Assembly: GCA_016200345.1 (NCBI GenBank)
Contig: JACQEX010000073.1
Span: 1-40,868 of the forward strand
Direction: 5' to 3'
Length of the DNA stretch: 40,868 nt
DNA from: Nitrospinota bacterium
GTDB lineage: Bacteria > Nitrospinota_A > UBA7883 > JACRGQ01
The notes under the pieces are model-generated. The model was not told where the DNA came from. It did not search any database and worked only from the letters and a program-made list of their open reading frames with translations. Made by a program: the position numbers and the translations under genes. Positions 31,944-39,686 of this stretch are shown piece after piece (the first letter of the stretch is position 1; every line of letters starts with the position of its first letter).

Positions 31944-32761
31944 AATCGTTTGCCCTTGTATCCGCGCGGCGTGACGAACCAATCGCCCATCCGCACCGAC
32001 TGGCTGTTGCCAATCACGACGATGGTCATCATGCCAATCTCTTCCTTAAGAAAACTTCCGAGGTTCGACTGGACGATTTTTTCTTCCCCCTCGTATCCGA
32101 CGCTGGTGCAGACGCCAACCGGGGTCTCGGACGACCTGTGGCGCAGAAAAATTTCCGCCGCCTCATTTAACTGCTCCACCCTTTTTTTGCTCTTAGGGTT
32201 GTAGAGCGCTACCACCATGTCCGCCTCCGCGACCGCCTCGAGCCTCTTTTTAATTTTTTCCCACGGAACCAAGAGGTCGCTTAACGATATTACGGCGTGG
32301 TCCAGCATAAGCGGCGCGCCCAAACGCGCCCCCGCGGCGCACGCGGCCGTAACACCGGCCACAACCTCTATCGGCAGTTCCAGACCGTCCTCCTTCGCAA
32401 GCTCTATCGCGAGGCCGGACATCCCGTAAACCCCGGCGTCGCCCGATGAAATCAGCGCGACCACGCGCCCTTCGGAGACTTTTTTTAACGCCTCTCGACA
32501 TCTGTCGGTCTCCTGCGTCATTCCGCTGGAGATTAGCTCCTTCCCCTGCGTGAGGTCGGCTATGTTGTCCAGATACCGCTGATAACCGACGATGCAGTCG
32601 CTCTGCCTTATGGCGTCCTCGGCCCTGTGCGTCCTGTCCGCCCTGCCTCCCGGCCCTATTCCAACGACAAAGAGCTTTCCTTTGCCACCGCCACCGTTAT
32701 TCCCTCGTAAGCTTTTTTCCTTAGTATTAATGACGTCCTCCTTCCGGCCAAAAGTGCGCAT
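31940..32761 (-). CDS. cbiH: Precorrin-3B / cobalt-factor III C17-methyltransferase
   Basis: SAM-dependent enzyme that methylates C17 and contracts the corrin ring; also called CobJ. Core motifs are GKLFVVGIGPGG (SAM loop), DCIVGYQRY, LISSGDAGVYGMSGL, EVVAGVTAACAAGARLGAPL, and VALYNPKSKKR. Up to 273 residues if started at ATG 32761, which overlaps cbiG by 106 nt and adds about 28 residues before the core. A strong AAGGAGGA lies 4 nt before an in-frame ATT at 32731, so a rare AUU start is possible. It is coupled to cbiJ by TTGA. Confidence 0.92.
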   Translation of the reverse strand: MRTFGRKEDVINTKEKSLRGNNGGGGKGKLFVVGIGPGGRADRTHRAEDAIRQSDCIVGYQRYLDNIADLTQGKELISSGMTQETDRCREALKKVSEGRVVALISSGDAGVYGMSGLAIELAKEDGLELPIEVVAGVTAACAAGARLGAPLMLDHAVISLSDLLVPWEKIKKRLEAVAEADMVVALYNPKSKKRVEQLNEAAEIFLRHRSSETPVGVCTSVGYEGEEKIVQSNLGSFLKEEIGMMTIVVIGNSQSVRMGDWFVTPRGYKGKRF

Positions 32762-33438
32762 GGTTCCGCCACCGCCGGTATGTTTACGCTCGCCTCAACA
32801 AATTCCGATTTTTGGAATTCACGCGAACAGTTTCTTATCTCCTCAGACGAAATGAAGCGCAGGGGCGCGCCAAGCCGTTCCGCCGCCTCCAAAAGCCCCC
32901 GCTCGTTTCTTTTAACGTCAGCGGACGCCATAAATCGAACTTGTTCTAATTTGGCCCCGGCCTCCGCCAGCGCCGAGTTTACCGCCGCTACAATCTCGTC
33001 CGCCCCCTTGTCCTTCCTACATCCGACGCCGACGATGATATTTTTTGCCGCGTCCGTGGAGGTCGTAATCACAGGCTCGGCTCCGACTGCATTGCTAACC
33101 ACAACGGCAAGCGCGTTTGCGCCCCCCTCGTGTCCGCTTAGAAGGCTCACGGCCCACCTTCCGCCCACGTCCACCTGAACAACCGCCGGATCGGTGGTTT
33201 TATCCTTTATGTGTGGGGCGATCGCCCTGACGACGGCTCCGCACGGCGCGACATACACCAAGCCCTGATAAAGCGAAAAAATACGCGCCGTCAAATCCAC
33301 CACCCTCGAAAAACGCTCGGCGGAAATTTGTTCCGTAACTTGGTCGTGCACGAACAGGTCGGCCTCGGGCAAAAATTCGGCAACGCGCCGCATAATCTTC
33401 GCCCCCTCGTAGGAAAGCGTTATGACGGCGGTCTTCAT
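32656..33438 (-). CDS. cbiG: Cobalt-precorrin-5A hydrolase CbiG, short form
   Basis: Opens the lactone of cobalt-precorrin-5A with loss of acetaldehyde in the anaerobic pathway. The 260 residues join a CbiG N-terminal domain (GLVYVAPCGAVVRAIAPHIKDK, VDVGGRWAVSLLSGHEGGAN, EPVITTSTDA) directly to a CbiG/CobE C-terminal domain (IIVGVGCRKDKGA through FVEASVNIPAVAEPCALL). The middle domain of the usual 330-350-residue CbiG is missing. The two halves still look intact, so the protein may be functional. ATG 33438 overlaps the cbiF stop as ATGA. Confidence 0.88.
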   Translation of the reverse strand: MKTAVITLSYEGAKIMRRVAEFLPEADLFVHDQVTEQISAERFSRVVDLTARIFSLYQGLVYVAPCGAVVRAIAPHIKDKTTDPAVVQVDVGGRWAVSLLSGHEGGANALAVVVSNAVGAEPVITTSTDAAKNIIVGVGCRKDKGADEIVAAVNSALAEAGAKLEQVRFMASADVKRNERGLLEAAERLGAPLRFISSEEIRNCSREFQKSEFVEASVNIPAVAEPCALLAGRRTSLILRKKAYEGITVAVAKESSLSLE

Positions 33439-34190
33439 TCGCCGGCCTTCCGAAACCCGTGCGAAAAATCGCCCGCGTACAGACGAGATGCGGCGTGGTT
33501 CCTGCGAAGCGCCTCGCCCACTATCACAATCGCCGTCTTGTCAATCCCGGCGGATTCGGTCTTATCGGTTATGTCCGCCAACGTTCCCGTGATTATCCGC
33601 TGGTCGGGCCAGGATGCCTTGCTGACCACCGCCACGGGGCAGTCCGAACCGTGGTGATTGGAAAGTTTTTTCGCAGACTCACGCAGATTTTGCACCGAGA
33701 GAAAAAGACAGAGCGTGGCCTTTGTCCGGCCCAGCATGTCCAAATCCTGCTCGGGCGGAACGGGGGTCCTGCCGCCGGTTCTTCCCAAGATGACCGCCTG
33801 CGCTTTTTCGGGGACGGTCAGCTCCAGATTAAGCGCGGCCGACGCGGCTTGGAACGAGCTAACGCCAGGAATGGTTTCGTATGCCACGCCCAGCGCGTCC
33901 AACTCGTTCATCTGCTCGCGGATGGCTCCAAATATGGACGGGTCGCCGGTGTGCAGGCGGACGACGTCGATATTTTTCTCCATCGCCTTTTTAAAAACCG
34001 CCACAATTTCAGACAGCTCCATTTTTGCCGAATCGTATTTCTCGGCCGATTTGGGGATTAGCGAAATAACCTCAGGGCTGACAAGCGAGCCGGCGTACAC
34101 GCAACAGGCGCACGACTCCAGCAACTCCTTGGCGCGGATGGTCAAAAGTTTCGGGTCGCCCGGCCCGGCGCCGACAAAATACACCTTCAT
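33435..34190 (-). CDS. cbiF: Cobalt-precorrin-4 / precorrin-4 C11-methyltransferase
   Basis: Methylates C11 of the corrin ring using SAM; also called CobM. Motifs are VYFVGAGPGDPKLLTIRAKELL at the N terminus, CVYAGSLVSPEVI, VVRLHTGDPSIFGAIREQM (a strong CbiF signature), YETIPGVSSFQAA, and LTVPEKAQAVILGRTGGRTPVP. The 251 residues are typical. ATG 34190 begins 1 nt after the cbiL stop and follows GGAGGGAA in the end of cbiL; an upstream in-frame start at 34217 is not needed. It is coupled to cbiG by ATGA. Confidence 0.95.
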   Translation of the reverse strand: MKVYFVGAGPGDPKLLTIRAKELLESCACCVYAGSLVSPEVISLIPKSAEKYDSAKMELSEIVAVFKKAMEKNIDVVRLHTGDPSIFGAIREQMNELDALGVAYETIPGVSSFQAASAALNLELTVPEKAQAVILGRTGGRTPVPPEQDLDMLGRTKATLCLFLSVQNLRESAKKLSNHHGSDCPVAVVSKASWPDQRIITGTLADITDKTESAGIDKTAIVIVGEALRRNHAASRLYAGDFSHGFRKAGE

Positions 34191-34191
34191 G

Positions 34192-34914
34192 TTATTTCCC
34201 TCCTCCAAGTGAGACAAGAATCGTGGATAGATAGCCCGTTTCCGGATCCTCGTTTTTCAATTTCCGAAGGTCGGTCTCCACGCGCTCCCCCTCCATCCCT
34301 GCGTAAGCAACAAACACGGAGCTTTCAATCAGACTGGATTTCTCCAACTCCTCCAGTATATTTTGCAATCTTTTTCCCACCTTCATCAAAACTACCGTCC
34401 CCTCCCCTTTTAACGCGGCGCGAACCGCCTCTAGGTCGTCCGCGGCGGGGATTATGGTCACCGGCTCCTTTGCCACGCCGACCGGAAAATTCGTCATCGC
34501 GGCGGCGGTGGAAAAGGCGGTGACTCCCGGGACGGTGAAAATTTTTGCCTCCGGCGCCGCCTTGCGAAGGGCGCGGATTAAATAGATGTAGGTGGAGTAT
34601 AGCATCGCGTCGCCAAGCGTAACAAAAACCGCGTCCTCCCCCGTGGCGAGAACGGCGGCTATTTTATCCGCGGATTCCGCCCACCGTTTTTCTAGCTCGT
34701 CCTTGTCGGTGACCATCGGGAACAGAAGCTCGTGGATTTTTGTTTTTTCGGTGACGTATTTTTCAACTATGGAATACGCGGCGCTCTCCGCCTTTATGCG
34801 CGCCTTTGGCACAAAAAGGTTTTTACACTCCGCCAAAAGCCGCGCCCCCTTCACCGTTATCAACTCCGGGTCGCCCGGCCCGACCCCTATCCCGTACAAC
34901 GTTCCGTATTTCAT
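34192..34914 (-). CDS. cbiL: Precorrin-2 / cobalt-factor II C20-methyltransferase
   Basis: Adds the C20 methyl group that is later lost during ring contraction; also called CobI. Landmarks are LYGIGVGPGDPELITVKGA, NLFVPKARIKAESAAYSI, VFVTLGDAMLYSTYIYL, VPGVTAFSTAAA and the C-terminal AYAGMEGERVE. The 240-residue length is typical. The ATG at 34914 overlaps the cbiE stop as ATGA, with AAAAAGGA 9 nt upstream. Another in-frame ATG at 34923 has no spaced ribosome site. Confidence 0.93.
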   Translation of the reverse strand: MKYGTLYGIGVGPGDPELITVKGARLLAECKNLFVPKARIKAESAAYSIVEKYVTEKTKIHELLFPMVTDKDELEKRWAESADKIAAVLATGEDAVFVTLGDAMLYSTYIYLIRALRKAAPEAKIFTVPGVTAFSTAAAMTNFPVGVAKEPVTIIPAADDLEAVRAALKGEGTVVLMKVGKRLQNILEELEKSSLIESSVFVAYAGMEGERVETDLRKLKNEDPETGYLSTILVSLGGGK

Positions 34915-35552
34915 TGCATGCATTCCTTTTTAATCAATAACACCAAAGTGAGCGACGAGGCCTCGATGTCGCGCAAACCGTCGGCGTTCGTTTCCGTGAC
35001 CTTTTCATCCTCAAGGCTCATTTTTTCACAAACAAATATTTTTCGACCCTCGCCGATTTTTTTCGCCAGTTCGGCAATCCACTCCATCGCCTGCCTCGTG
35101 CCGGCAAGAACGGTAATCTTCGATCTTTTCGCCAAAAAATCCGCGTCCGCATTCGGCGCGCCCGCGTGTGCGCTCACGAGATGGTAGTCGCCCCATTCCA
35201 CGCCGATTTTTGCGAAGGCACATTGTACCGCGCTTATGCCGGGGATGACGCGGCACATTTCCACCCCAAATTTTTTTATCACGTGCGCCGAGAGGCTGTA
35301 AATTCCCGGGTCGCCGCTGACCAAAACCGCGACGCTTTTTTTTCCGATTCTCGCGGAAATCGCCTCCAGCGCCCTTTGAACGTCCGCCCCCTCCGCAATC
35401 GTCTCTTTTCCGTCGGTCGGGAAAAGCGCGAGTAGTCGTTTCGAGCCGACAAGGCACTCGGCCTCTGCAACGGCATTAAGCGCGGCCTCCGTCAGTAAAT
35501 CCGGGCTTCCCGGCCCGCACCCGACTACCGTTATAGGTTTTACGCCCGCCAT
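34911..35552 (-). CDS. cbiE: Cobalt-precorrin-7 C5-methyltransferase CbiE
   Basis: Methylates C5 of the ring; equivalent to the N-terminal half of CobL. Motifs are ITVVGCGPGSPDLLTEAAL, CLVGSKRLLALF, VLVSGDPGIYSL, CRVIPGISAVQCAFAKIGVEW and HLVSAHAG. The 213 residues contain only this domain. The C15-methylating, decarboxylating partner CbiT, usually next door or fused, is not found in the window. ATG 35552 lies in the last 13 nt of cbiD. It is coupled to cbiL by ATGA. Confidence 0.93.
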   Translation of the reverse strand: MAGVKPITVVGCGPGSPDLLTEAALNAVAEAECLVGSKRLLALFPTDGKETIAEGADVQRALEAISARIGKKSVAVLVSGDPGIYSLSAHVIKKFGVEMCRVIPGISAVQCAFAKIGVEWGDYHLVSAHAGAPNADADFLAKRSKITVLAGTRQAMEWIAELAKKIGEGRKIFVCEKMSLEDEKVTETNADGLRDIEASSLTLVLLIKKECMQ

Positions 35553-36601
35553 AATTCCAATTCTCCGCAAGACCCCAACAACTCCCCCTGCATATTTACG
35601 AGCGCCACGTCCGCCTGAACGCCCGTGCCGATTCGTCCCGCCACGGCCTCGGCGACGCTTTTGGCGAGGACATCCCCAACCCGCCTCCTCTCGTCCGGCA
35701 CCAATGACGAAAAAACGCCATCGGCGGTCGTGACGTCAGAAAAATCTTCTCCAGTTATTTTTTTTGCAAGCTCCGCGACAAGCGACGCCGAACTGCCGGA
35801 GCGCGAGGAATGCGTGTCCCATTGCCCCGCCGGAAGTTTTGCAAGTTTTCCCGGGTGCCCGACAATCAGCAGTCCGTCCAGATCGCGCCCGGCAACTAGG
35901 TCAATCATAAATCCCCATTCGTTTCCCGCCTCCACCACCCGTTCAGACGGAAGCCCGAACAACGCCTTGGCGGATTTTGTGCCGATATTCCCTGCGGTGA
36001 GAACAAGTCGACTGCCGCCGTTTGCCATCGCCACGTCGAGCGCGCATTTAAGTGAATCCTTAACCGCGGAATGGCTGTAAGGGCGGACGATTCCCGTGGT
36101 GCCTAGAATTGAAAGACCGCCGACAACTCCCAAACGCGGGTTGAAGGTGTTCTTTGCGATGGCCTCGCCGCCTGGAATGGAGATGGTGACTATCACTCCC
36201 CTGTCAGTCGCCTCGCGCACGGCAGAGAGAACCATCTTGCGCGGAACGGGGTTGATTGCCGGTTCTCCGGGTGGAATTTGAAGCCCTTTCTTCGTCACGG
36301 TTCCGACGCCCTCCCCCGCCTCGAAAACCACGTCGCCTGAAACTCCCCATCGACATTGCGCGAAAACCGTTACTCCGTCCGTTGCGTCCGGGTCGTCGCC
36401 AGAATATTTCTTTACGCCGACTTTGGCCGAATCTTTTTCCATCGCCGAGAAGAGGACAGGCAAAGAGATTCGCCCGCCGTTTGGAAGCGGGATATCCACT
36501 TCGTCCCCTACCTTGGAGCCGAGCAAAAGCATTACCGCCGCCTTGGCCGCGCCGGCCGCGCAACTGCCGGTCGTGTATCCGTTTTTTAACTCAGCCGTCA
36601 T
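35540..36601 (-). CDS. cbiD: Cobalt-precorrin-5B C1-methyltransferase CbiD
   Basis: Methylates C1 in the anaerobic B12 pathway and is a marker of that route. The 353 residues begin with the CbiD signature LKNGYTTGSCAAGAAKAA. They continue with GDDPDATDGVTV, GLQIPPGEPAINPVPR, ISIPGGEAIAKNTFNPRLG, GGLSILGTTGIVRPYS and LIVGHPGKLAKL, all as in the family. ATG 36601 starts 40 nt after cbiO. No defect is seen. Confidence 0.96.
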   Translation of the reverse strand: MTAELKNGYTTGSCAAGAAKAAVMLLLGSKVGDEVDIPLPNGGRISLPVLFSAMEKDSAKVGVKKYSGDDPDATDGVTVFAQCRWGVSGDVVFEAGEGVGTVTKKGLQIPPGEPAINPVPRKMVLSAVREATDRGVIVTISIPGGEAIAKNTFNPRLGVVGGLSILGTTGIVRPYSHSAVKDSLKCALDVAMANGGSRLVLTAGNIGTKSAKALFGLPSERVVEAGNEWGFMIDLVAGRDLDGLLIVGHPGKLAKLPAGQWDTHSSRSGSSASLVAELAKKITGEDFSDVTTADGVFSSLVPDERRRVGDVLAKSVAEAVAGRIGTGVQADVALVNMQGELLGSCGELELWRA

Positions 36602-36641
36602 TCCGGTTTCCGCGCGTGTTTCAAAAGCACGTCCTCCGGTA

Positions 36642-37397
36642 TCACTTCATTTTATGAATCAGGGAGCTGACGTACGGAAGCCTAAGCCCGGCGTCCTCCA
36701 AAAGTTCGTGCGAGGTGAAAACCGCCTCAGGGTCGCCGTGCTTGATTACGCGGCCCGACTTGAGAACATAAATTTTGTCGGCAAACAGCGGCAACATGTC
36801 TATGGAATGCGTCGCAAGAACAACCGTCACCCCTCGTTTGCGGTTTATCTCGCCAAGTAGTCGCATAATGGAGGCCTCGCCAGCGGGATCCAGCCCGGCC
36901 GTCGGCTCGTCGAGAAGTAGCATCGAAGGCTCCATCGCCATCGCCCCGGCCAATGCGACCCGTTTTTTCTGCCCGTAGCTTAGGTGGTGTATGGCACGTC
37001 CGGCGAGACCCTCGGCGCCGACTATCGAAAGTGATCGCAGAACCCTTTTTTGCACCTCGTCCTCGGCAAGCCCCATGTTGCGCGGACCGAAGGCGACGTC
37101 CTCGCCCACAGTGGAGCCAAAAAGCTGGTCGTCCGGATTTTGAAAAGTGACCCCGACGGTGCGGTAGAGTTTTTCCTGCTTTAGCCTTCTAACGTCCTCC
37201 CCGTTAATCTCAAGGCTTCCGTCCTGCAATTTCAAAAGGCCGCTCATCAGTTTTAAAAGCGTCGTCTTTCCCGAACCGTTGGACGCCAAAAGAGAGACAA
37301 ACTCTCCGCCCCGAACCGTGATGTCCACGCCGTCCAACGCCCGCGTTCCCTCGCCGTAGGTGTGGCAAAGGTTTTTGGCGACGACCGCCGGAATCAC
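36642..37397 (-). CDS. cbiO: Cobalt ECF transporter ATPase CbiO
   Basis: ATP-binding subunit of the CbiMQO cobalt importer, on the inner face of the membrane. It has Walker A SNGSGKTTLLK, a Q loop (VTFQNPDDQLF), the ABC signature LSYGQKKRVALAGAMA, Walker B MLLLDEPTAGLDP and the H-loop THSIDM: a complete ATPase of 251 residues. The start is GTG 37397, which overlaps the cbiQ stop as GTGA and has GGAG upstream. The much longer open frame beyond it is antisense-like cbiQ sequence and is rejected. Confidence 0.95.
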   Translation of the reverse strand: MIPAVVAKNLCHTYGEGTRALDGVDITVRGGEFVSLLASNGSGKTTLLKLMSGLLKLQDGSLEINGEDVRRLKQEKLYRTVGVTFQNPDDQLFGSTVGEDVAFGPRNMGLAEDEVQKRVLRSLSIVGAEGLAGRAIHHLSYGQKKRVALAGAMAMEPSMLLLDEPTAGLDPAGEASIMRLLGEINRKRGVTVVLATHSIDMLPLFADKIYVLKSGRVIKHGDPEAVFTSHELLEDAGLRLPYVSSLIHKMK

Positions 37398-38167
37398 GAC
37401 CCAATCTCCAAAACGAAAAACAACGCCGAGAGAAAAATGAGCGCGCCCGCATATCTTAGATAATCGCGTTTCCCAAGCGGGGGGAGCGGAGCATAGGGCA
37501 TCGAGCCCGTGTAGCCCCTCGCCAGCATCGCCTCGTGGGTCGAGGCGGACTTCTCGGCGGCGCGAATAATGACGGCGCCTGCGAGAGTTCCTCCGGTTTG
37601 CATCCCGCGCATTTTTCCGGAAAAACCGAGCCTGACTTTTTGCGCGTTGTACATCTCGCCAAAGCTTTCCAAAAGAACGAAAACCCCGCGATACATAAGC
37701 GCGGAAATCTCGACCCACAGGGACGGAACGCCGAGCGAGCGAAGTCCGGCAAATAGCTTGTGCGCCGGAGTCACAAACGCCAGAAGTACGAACAAAGCGA
37801 CGGATCCCGCCATCCGCGAGGCTGTGACAATTCCCAACCGAACACCCTCGGACTTAACGACAAACGCAAATCCAAATAGCTGGAAGTTATATAGTGGCGT
37901 TTTTCCCGCAAGAAACGACTGAAGGACAAAGACCACGAGCGCAAACCCAAGAGGGCCGGAGAGTCGTCCGATAATCGCCCTGCGCGGCAGGCCGATTAAA
38001 AACATCGTCCACAGGCTGAGAAAAAAGAAAATCCACGGCAGGGCGGGATTGTTGGAAAGGATTATTGCGCCCATCACGATTAGGGCGAAGAGCAATTTAA
38101 GCCTCGCGTCCAACCGCGTTAGGAAATTGTCGCGCACGCTATAATAATCCGAAAAAAGTTTGGTCAT
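37394..38167 (-). CDS. cbiQ: Cobalt ECF transporter transmembrane subunit CbiQ
   Basis: Membrane coupling subunit of the cobalt importer. The 257 residues show about six hydrophobic segments (for example LLFALIVMGAIILSN, LGFALVVFVLQSFLAG, SVALFVLLAFVTP, LIFLSALFFVLEIG). They also carry the family features LDARLKLLFAL near the start and the cytoplasmic coupling helix with EAMLARGYTG that contacts CbiO. It is coupled by ATGA to the preceding small membrane protein and by GTGA to cbiO. Confidence 0.93.
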   Translation of the reverse strand: MTKLFSDYYSVRDNFLTRLDARLKLLFALIVMGAIILSNNPALPWIFFFLSLWTMFLIGLPRRAIIGRLSGPLGFALVVFVLQSFLAGKTPLYNFQLFGFAFVVKSEGVRLGIVTASRMAGSVALFVLLAFVTPAHKLFAGLRSLGVPSLWVEISALMYRGVFVLLESFGEMYNAQKVRLGFSGKMRGMQTGGTLAGAVIIRAAEKSASTHEAMLARGYTGSMPYAPLPPLGKRDYLRYAGALIFLSALFFVLEIGS

Positions 38168-38427
38168 TTTTTTTCGCCGTCAGCCTTCGGGGGAAAAATC
38201 TGTCGGAAGAAGTAACCGATAAAAAATCCGCCCACGACCCCCGCCGTCAAAAACATGAACACGGGGATGTCCCCTTGGCCGAAAAAACCGGGGTCAACCG
38301 CCTTTCTCCCCGCCGTCTCCGCAAATTTTCCCACGACGGTATCATCAACCCCGTCCCATTTTGCGCCAAACGAGGGGGTGGCGGAAAATAACGAAAACAG
38401 GGCGAAAATATTAAATCGCCTTCTCAT
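38164..38427 (-). CDS. Small CbiN-like accessory membrane protein of the cobalt transporter
   Basis: The 87 residues have a signal or anchor segment (FNIFALFSLFSATPSFGA), a periplasmic stretch (WDGVDDTVVGKFAETAGR, then VDPGFFGQGDI) and a C-terminal helix (FMFLTAGVVGGFFIGYFF). It occupies the CbiN position between cbiM and cbiQ and has the same two-helix layout, but lacks the PDGLE-type CbiN motif, so it is best called a CbiN-like partner that stabilises or gates CbiM. It overlaps the 3' end of cbiM by 17 nt and is coupled to cbiQ by ATGA. Confidence 0.78.
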   Translation of the reverse strand: MRRRFNIFALFSLFSATPSFGAKWDGVDDTVVGKFAETAGRKAVDPGFFGQGDIPVFMFLTAGVVGGFFIGYFFRQIFPPKADGEKK

Positions 38428-39154
38428 TGGCCACCGTCTTGCCGGACGAGAAGGAGAAAAGTTCCGGCCTTCGCTCGTTTATGAATTTAAATGCCGCCGC
38501 GGACATAAATCCCTCCATTATTCCAAGCGGCAGTTGGGTCGGCACAAAGGCCGTCAGCACGGCCAAAAACATGGTCCCAAAAGGGCCGTCGCCGTGAAGC
38601 GCCGCCGAAAGCTCCAACGACGTGGTGGCGTACGTCGCCCAGTCGGAAAGCATCCCCGCCATAAACGCTGACCTTACCGGGCTGACTCCAAAACGTTTAC
38701 CAAGGTTAAAAACCGAATAACCGACAAGCCCGCCCATGACACCCATGGAAAAAAAATTCGCGCCGAGCGTTGTAAATCCCCCGTGCGCCAAAAAAATCGC
38801 CTGAAGCGTCAACGCCACGCTTGCGACGACGAACGTCAGCCGCGGGCCGATTAGAACTGCGGCGATTCCGGTGCCGCACGGGTGCGAGGTGGAGCCGGAG
38901 ATTGGCACCGGTATCGGCATACAGGAGATGATAAAAATTGCCGAGCCGACCAACCCGGTAAACGCCTTTGCGTTACCCCCGTCCGCCACCCTCTCTTTCA
39001 ACCTCGCAAGACCTAGCCAAAGAAACGGGGCCGCCACAATCCACCAGAACAAAGCCCAGCCCGCCGGTAAAATTCCGTCCGCAATGTGCATCGCAAACGC
39101 CGACTCCGGCGCGAAAATCAATGCGAGAAACCAGACCGACAACAGGCGTTTCAT
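38411..39154 (-). CDS. cbiM: Cobalt ECF transporter substrate-binding subunit CbiM
   Basis: Integral membrane S-component that captures Co2+. It starts with a signal peptide (KRLLSVWFLALIFAPESAFA). Cleavage exposes MHIADG, the N-terminal Met-His metal-binding motif of CbiM/NikM that folds into the substrate pore. About six more helices follow, with conserved SGSTSHPCGTGIAAVLIGP, LAHGGFTTLGANFFSMG and PTQLPLGIMEGF. Co2+ is the likely substrate because every neighbour is a cobalamin gene. Nickel cannot be excluded by sequence. It starts 1 nt after the cbiX stop. Confidence 0.94.
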   Translation of the reverse strand: MKRLLSVWFLALIFAPESAFAMHIADGILPAGWALFWWIVAAPFLWLGLARLKERVADGGNAKAFTGLVGSAIFIISCMPIPVPISGSTSHPCGTGIAAVLIGPRLTFVVASVALTLQAIFLAHGGFTTLGANFFSMGVMGGLVGYSVFNLGKRFGVSPVRSAFMAGMLSDWATYATTSLELSAALHGDGPFGTMFLAVLTAFVPTQLPLGIMEGFMSAAAFKFINERRPELFSFSSGKTVANEKAI

Positions 39155-39155
39155 G

Positions 39156-39686
39156 CTAATGCTCCCCGTGGTCGTGATGCCCGCCGTCGCGGTGGCCGCA
39201 CCTGTATTTTTTCGCCTCCTCCGGCTCCATCTCCACGAACTCCTTGTTGCCTGGTGGAAGCGGATATTTGTCGCGAGCCTCGAGCGTTATGTCGCGCACG
39301 TCGTCCAGCCCCCAGGAAGACTCGATTCTTTTTTTAACGATGTCCACCAGCGCGTCGTCGTACCCCAAGTTTTTGCCGAAGATAATTTTAACGCCGGGGT
39401 GCCTCTTCGCCTCTTCCTTCATCATGGTCGGAATGTCCAGCCTTGTGTGCAGTCCCAAATGCAAAAAATACGGAAGAAGTAAAACAACGCCGGCCCCTTT
39501 CTGGACGCAGTCGGCGAGAATCTGGGGATAGTGCGGGCCTAGGCGCGACATATAGCAGGTCTCCACAATGTCAAAACGCCCCTCTTTCCGAAGCTCTTCC
39601 GCAACTCGCTCCATCCCGTCCGCGGCGCCCGGCACGCGGCTTCCGTGCCCCATAAGAATCACGGCCCTCTTTTCTTGGGTTGTCAC
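39156..39686 (-). CDS. cbiX: Sirohydrochlorin cobaltochelatase CbiX, His-rich tail
   Basis: Inserts Co2+ into sirohydrochlorin, the entry step of the anaerobic route. The 176 residues have AVILMGHGSRVPGA with the metal-site His, the partner motif LLPYFLHLGLHTRLDIP with further His ligands, and the usual CbiX fold between. The C terminus ends in a histidine cluster (YRCGHRDGGHHDHGEH) that may store or deliver cobalt. GTG 39686 overlaps the cbiC stop as GTGA and has GGGAGGGG upstream; the longer open frame above it is out-of-frame cbiC. Confidence 0.92.
   Translation of the reverse strand: MTTQEKRAVILMGHGSRVPGAADGMERVAEELRKEGRFDIVETCYMSRLGPHYPQILADCVQKGAGVVLLLPYFLHLGLHTRLDIPTMMKEEAKRHPGVKIIFGKNLGYDDALVDIVKKRIESSWGLDDVRDITLEARDKYPLPPGNKEFVEMEPEEAKKYRCGHRDGGHHDHGEH

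Noticed and set aside
37398-37718. Extension of cbiO upstream of GTG 37397
   Set aside because: The Arg-rich sequence is out-of-frame cbiQ. Family length and the GTGA overlap fit the shorter gene.
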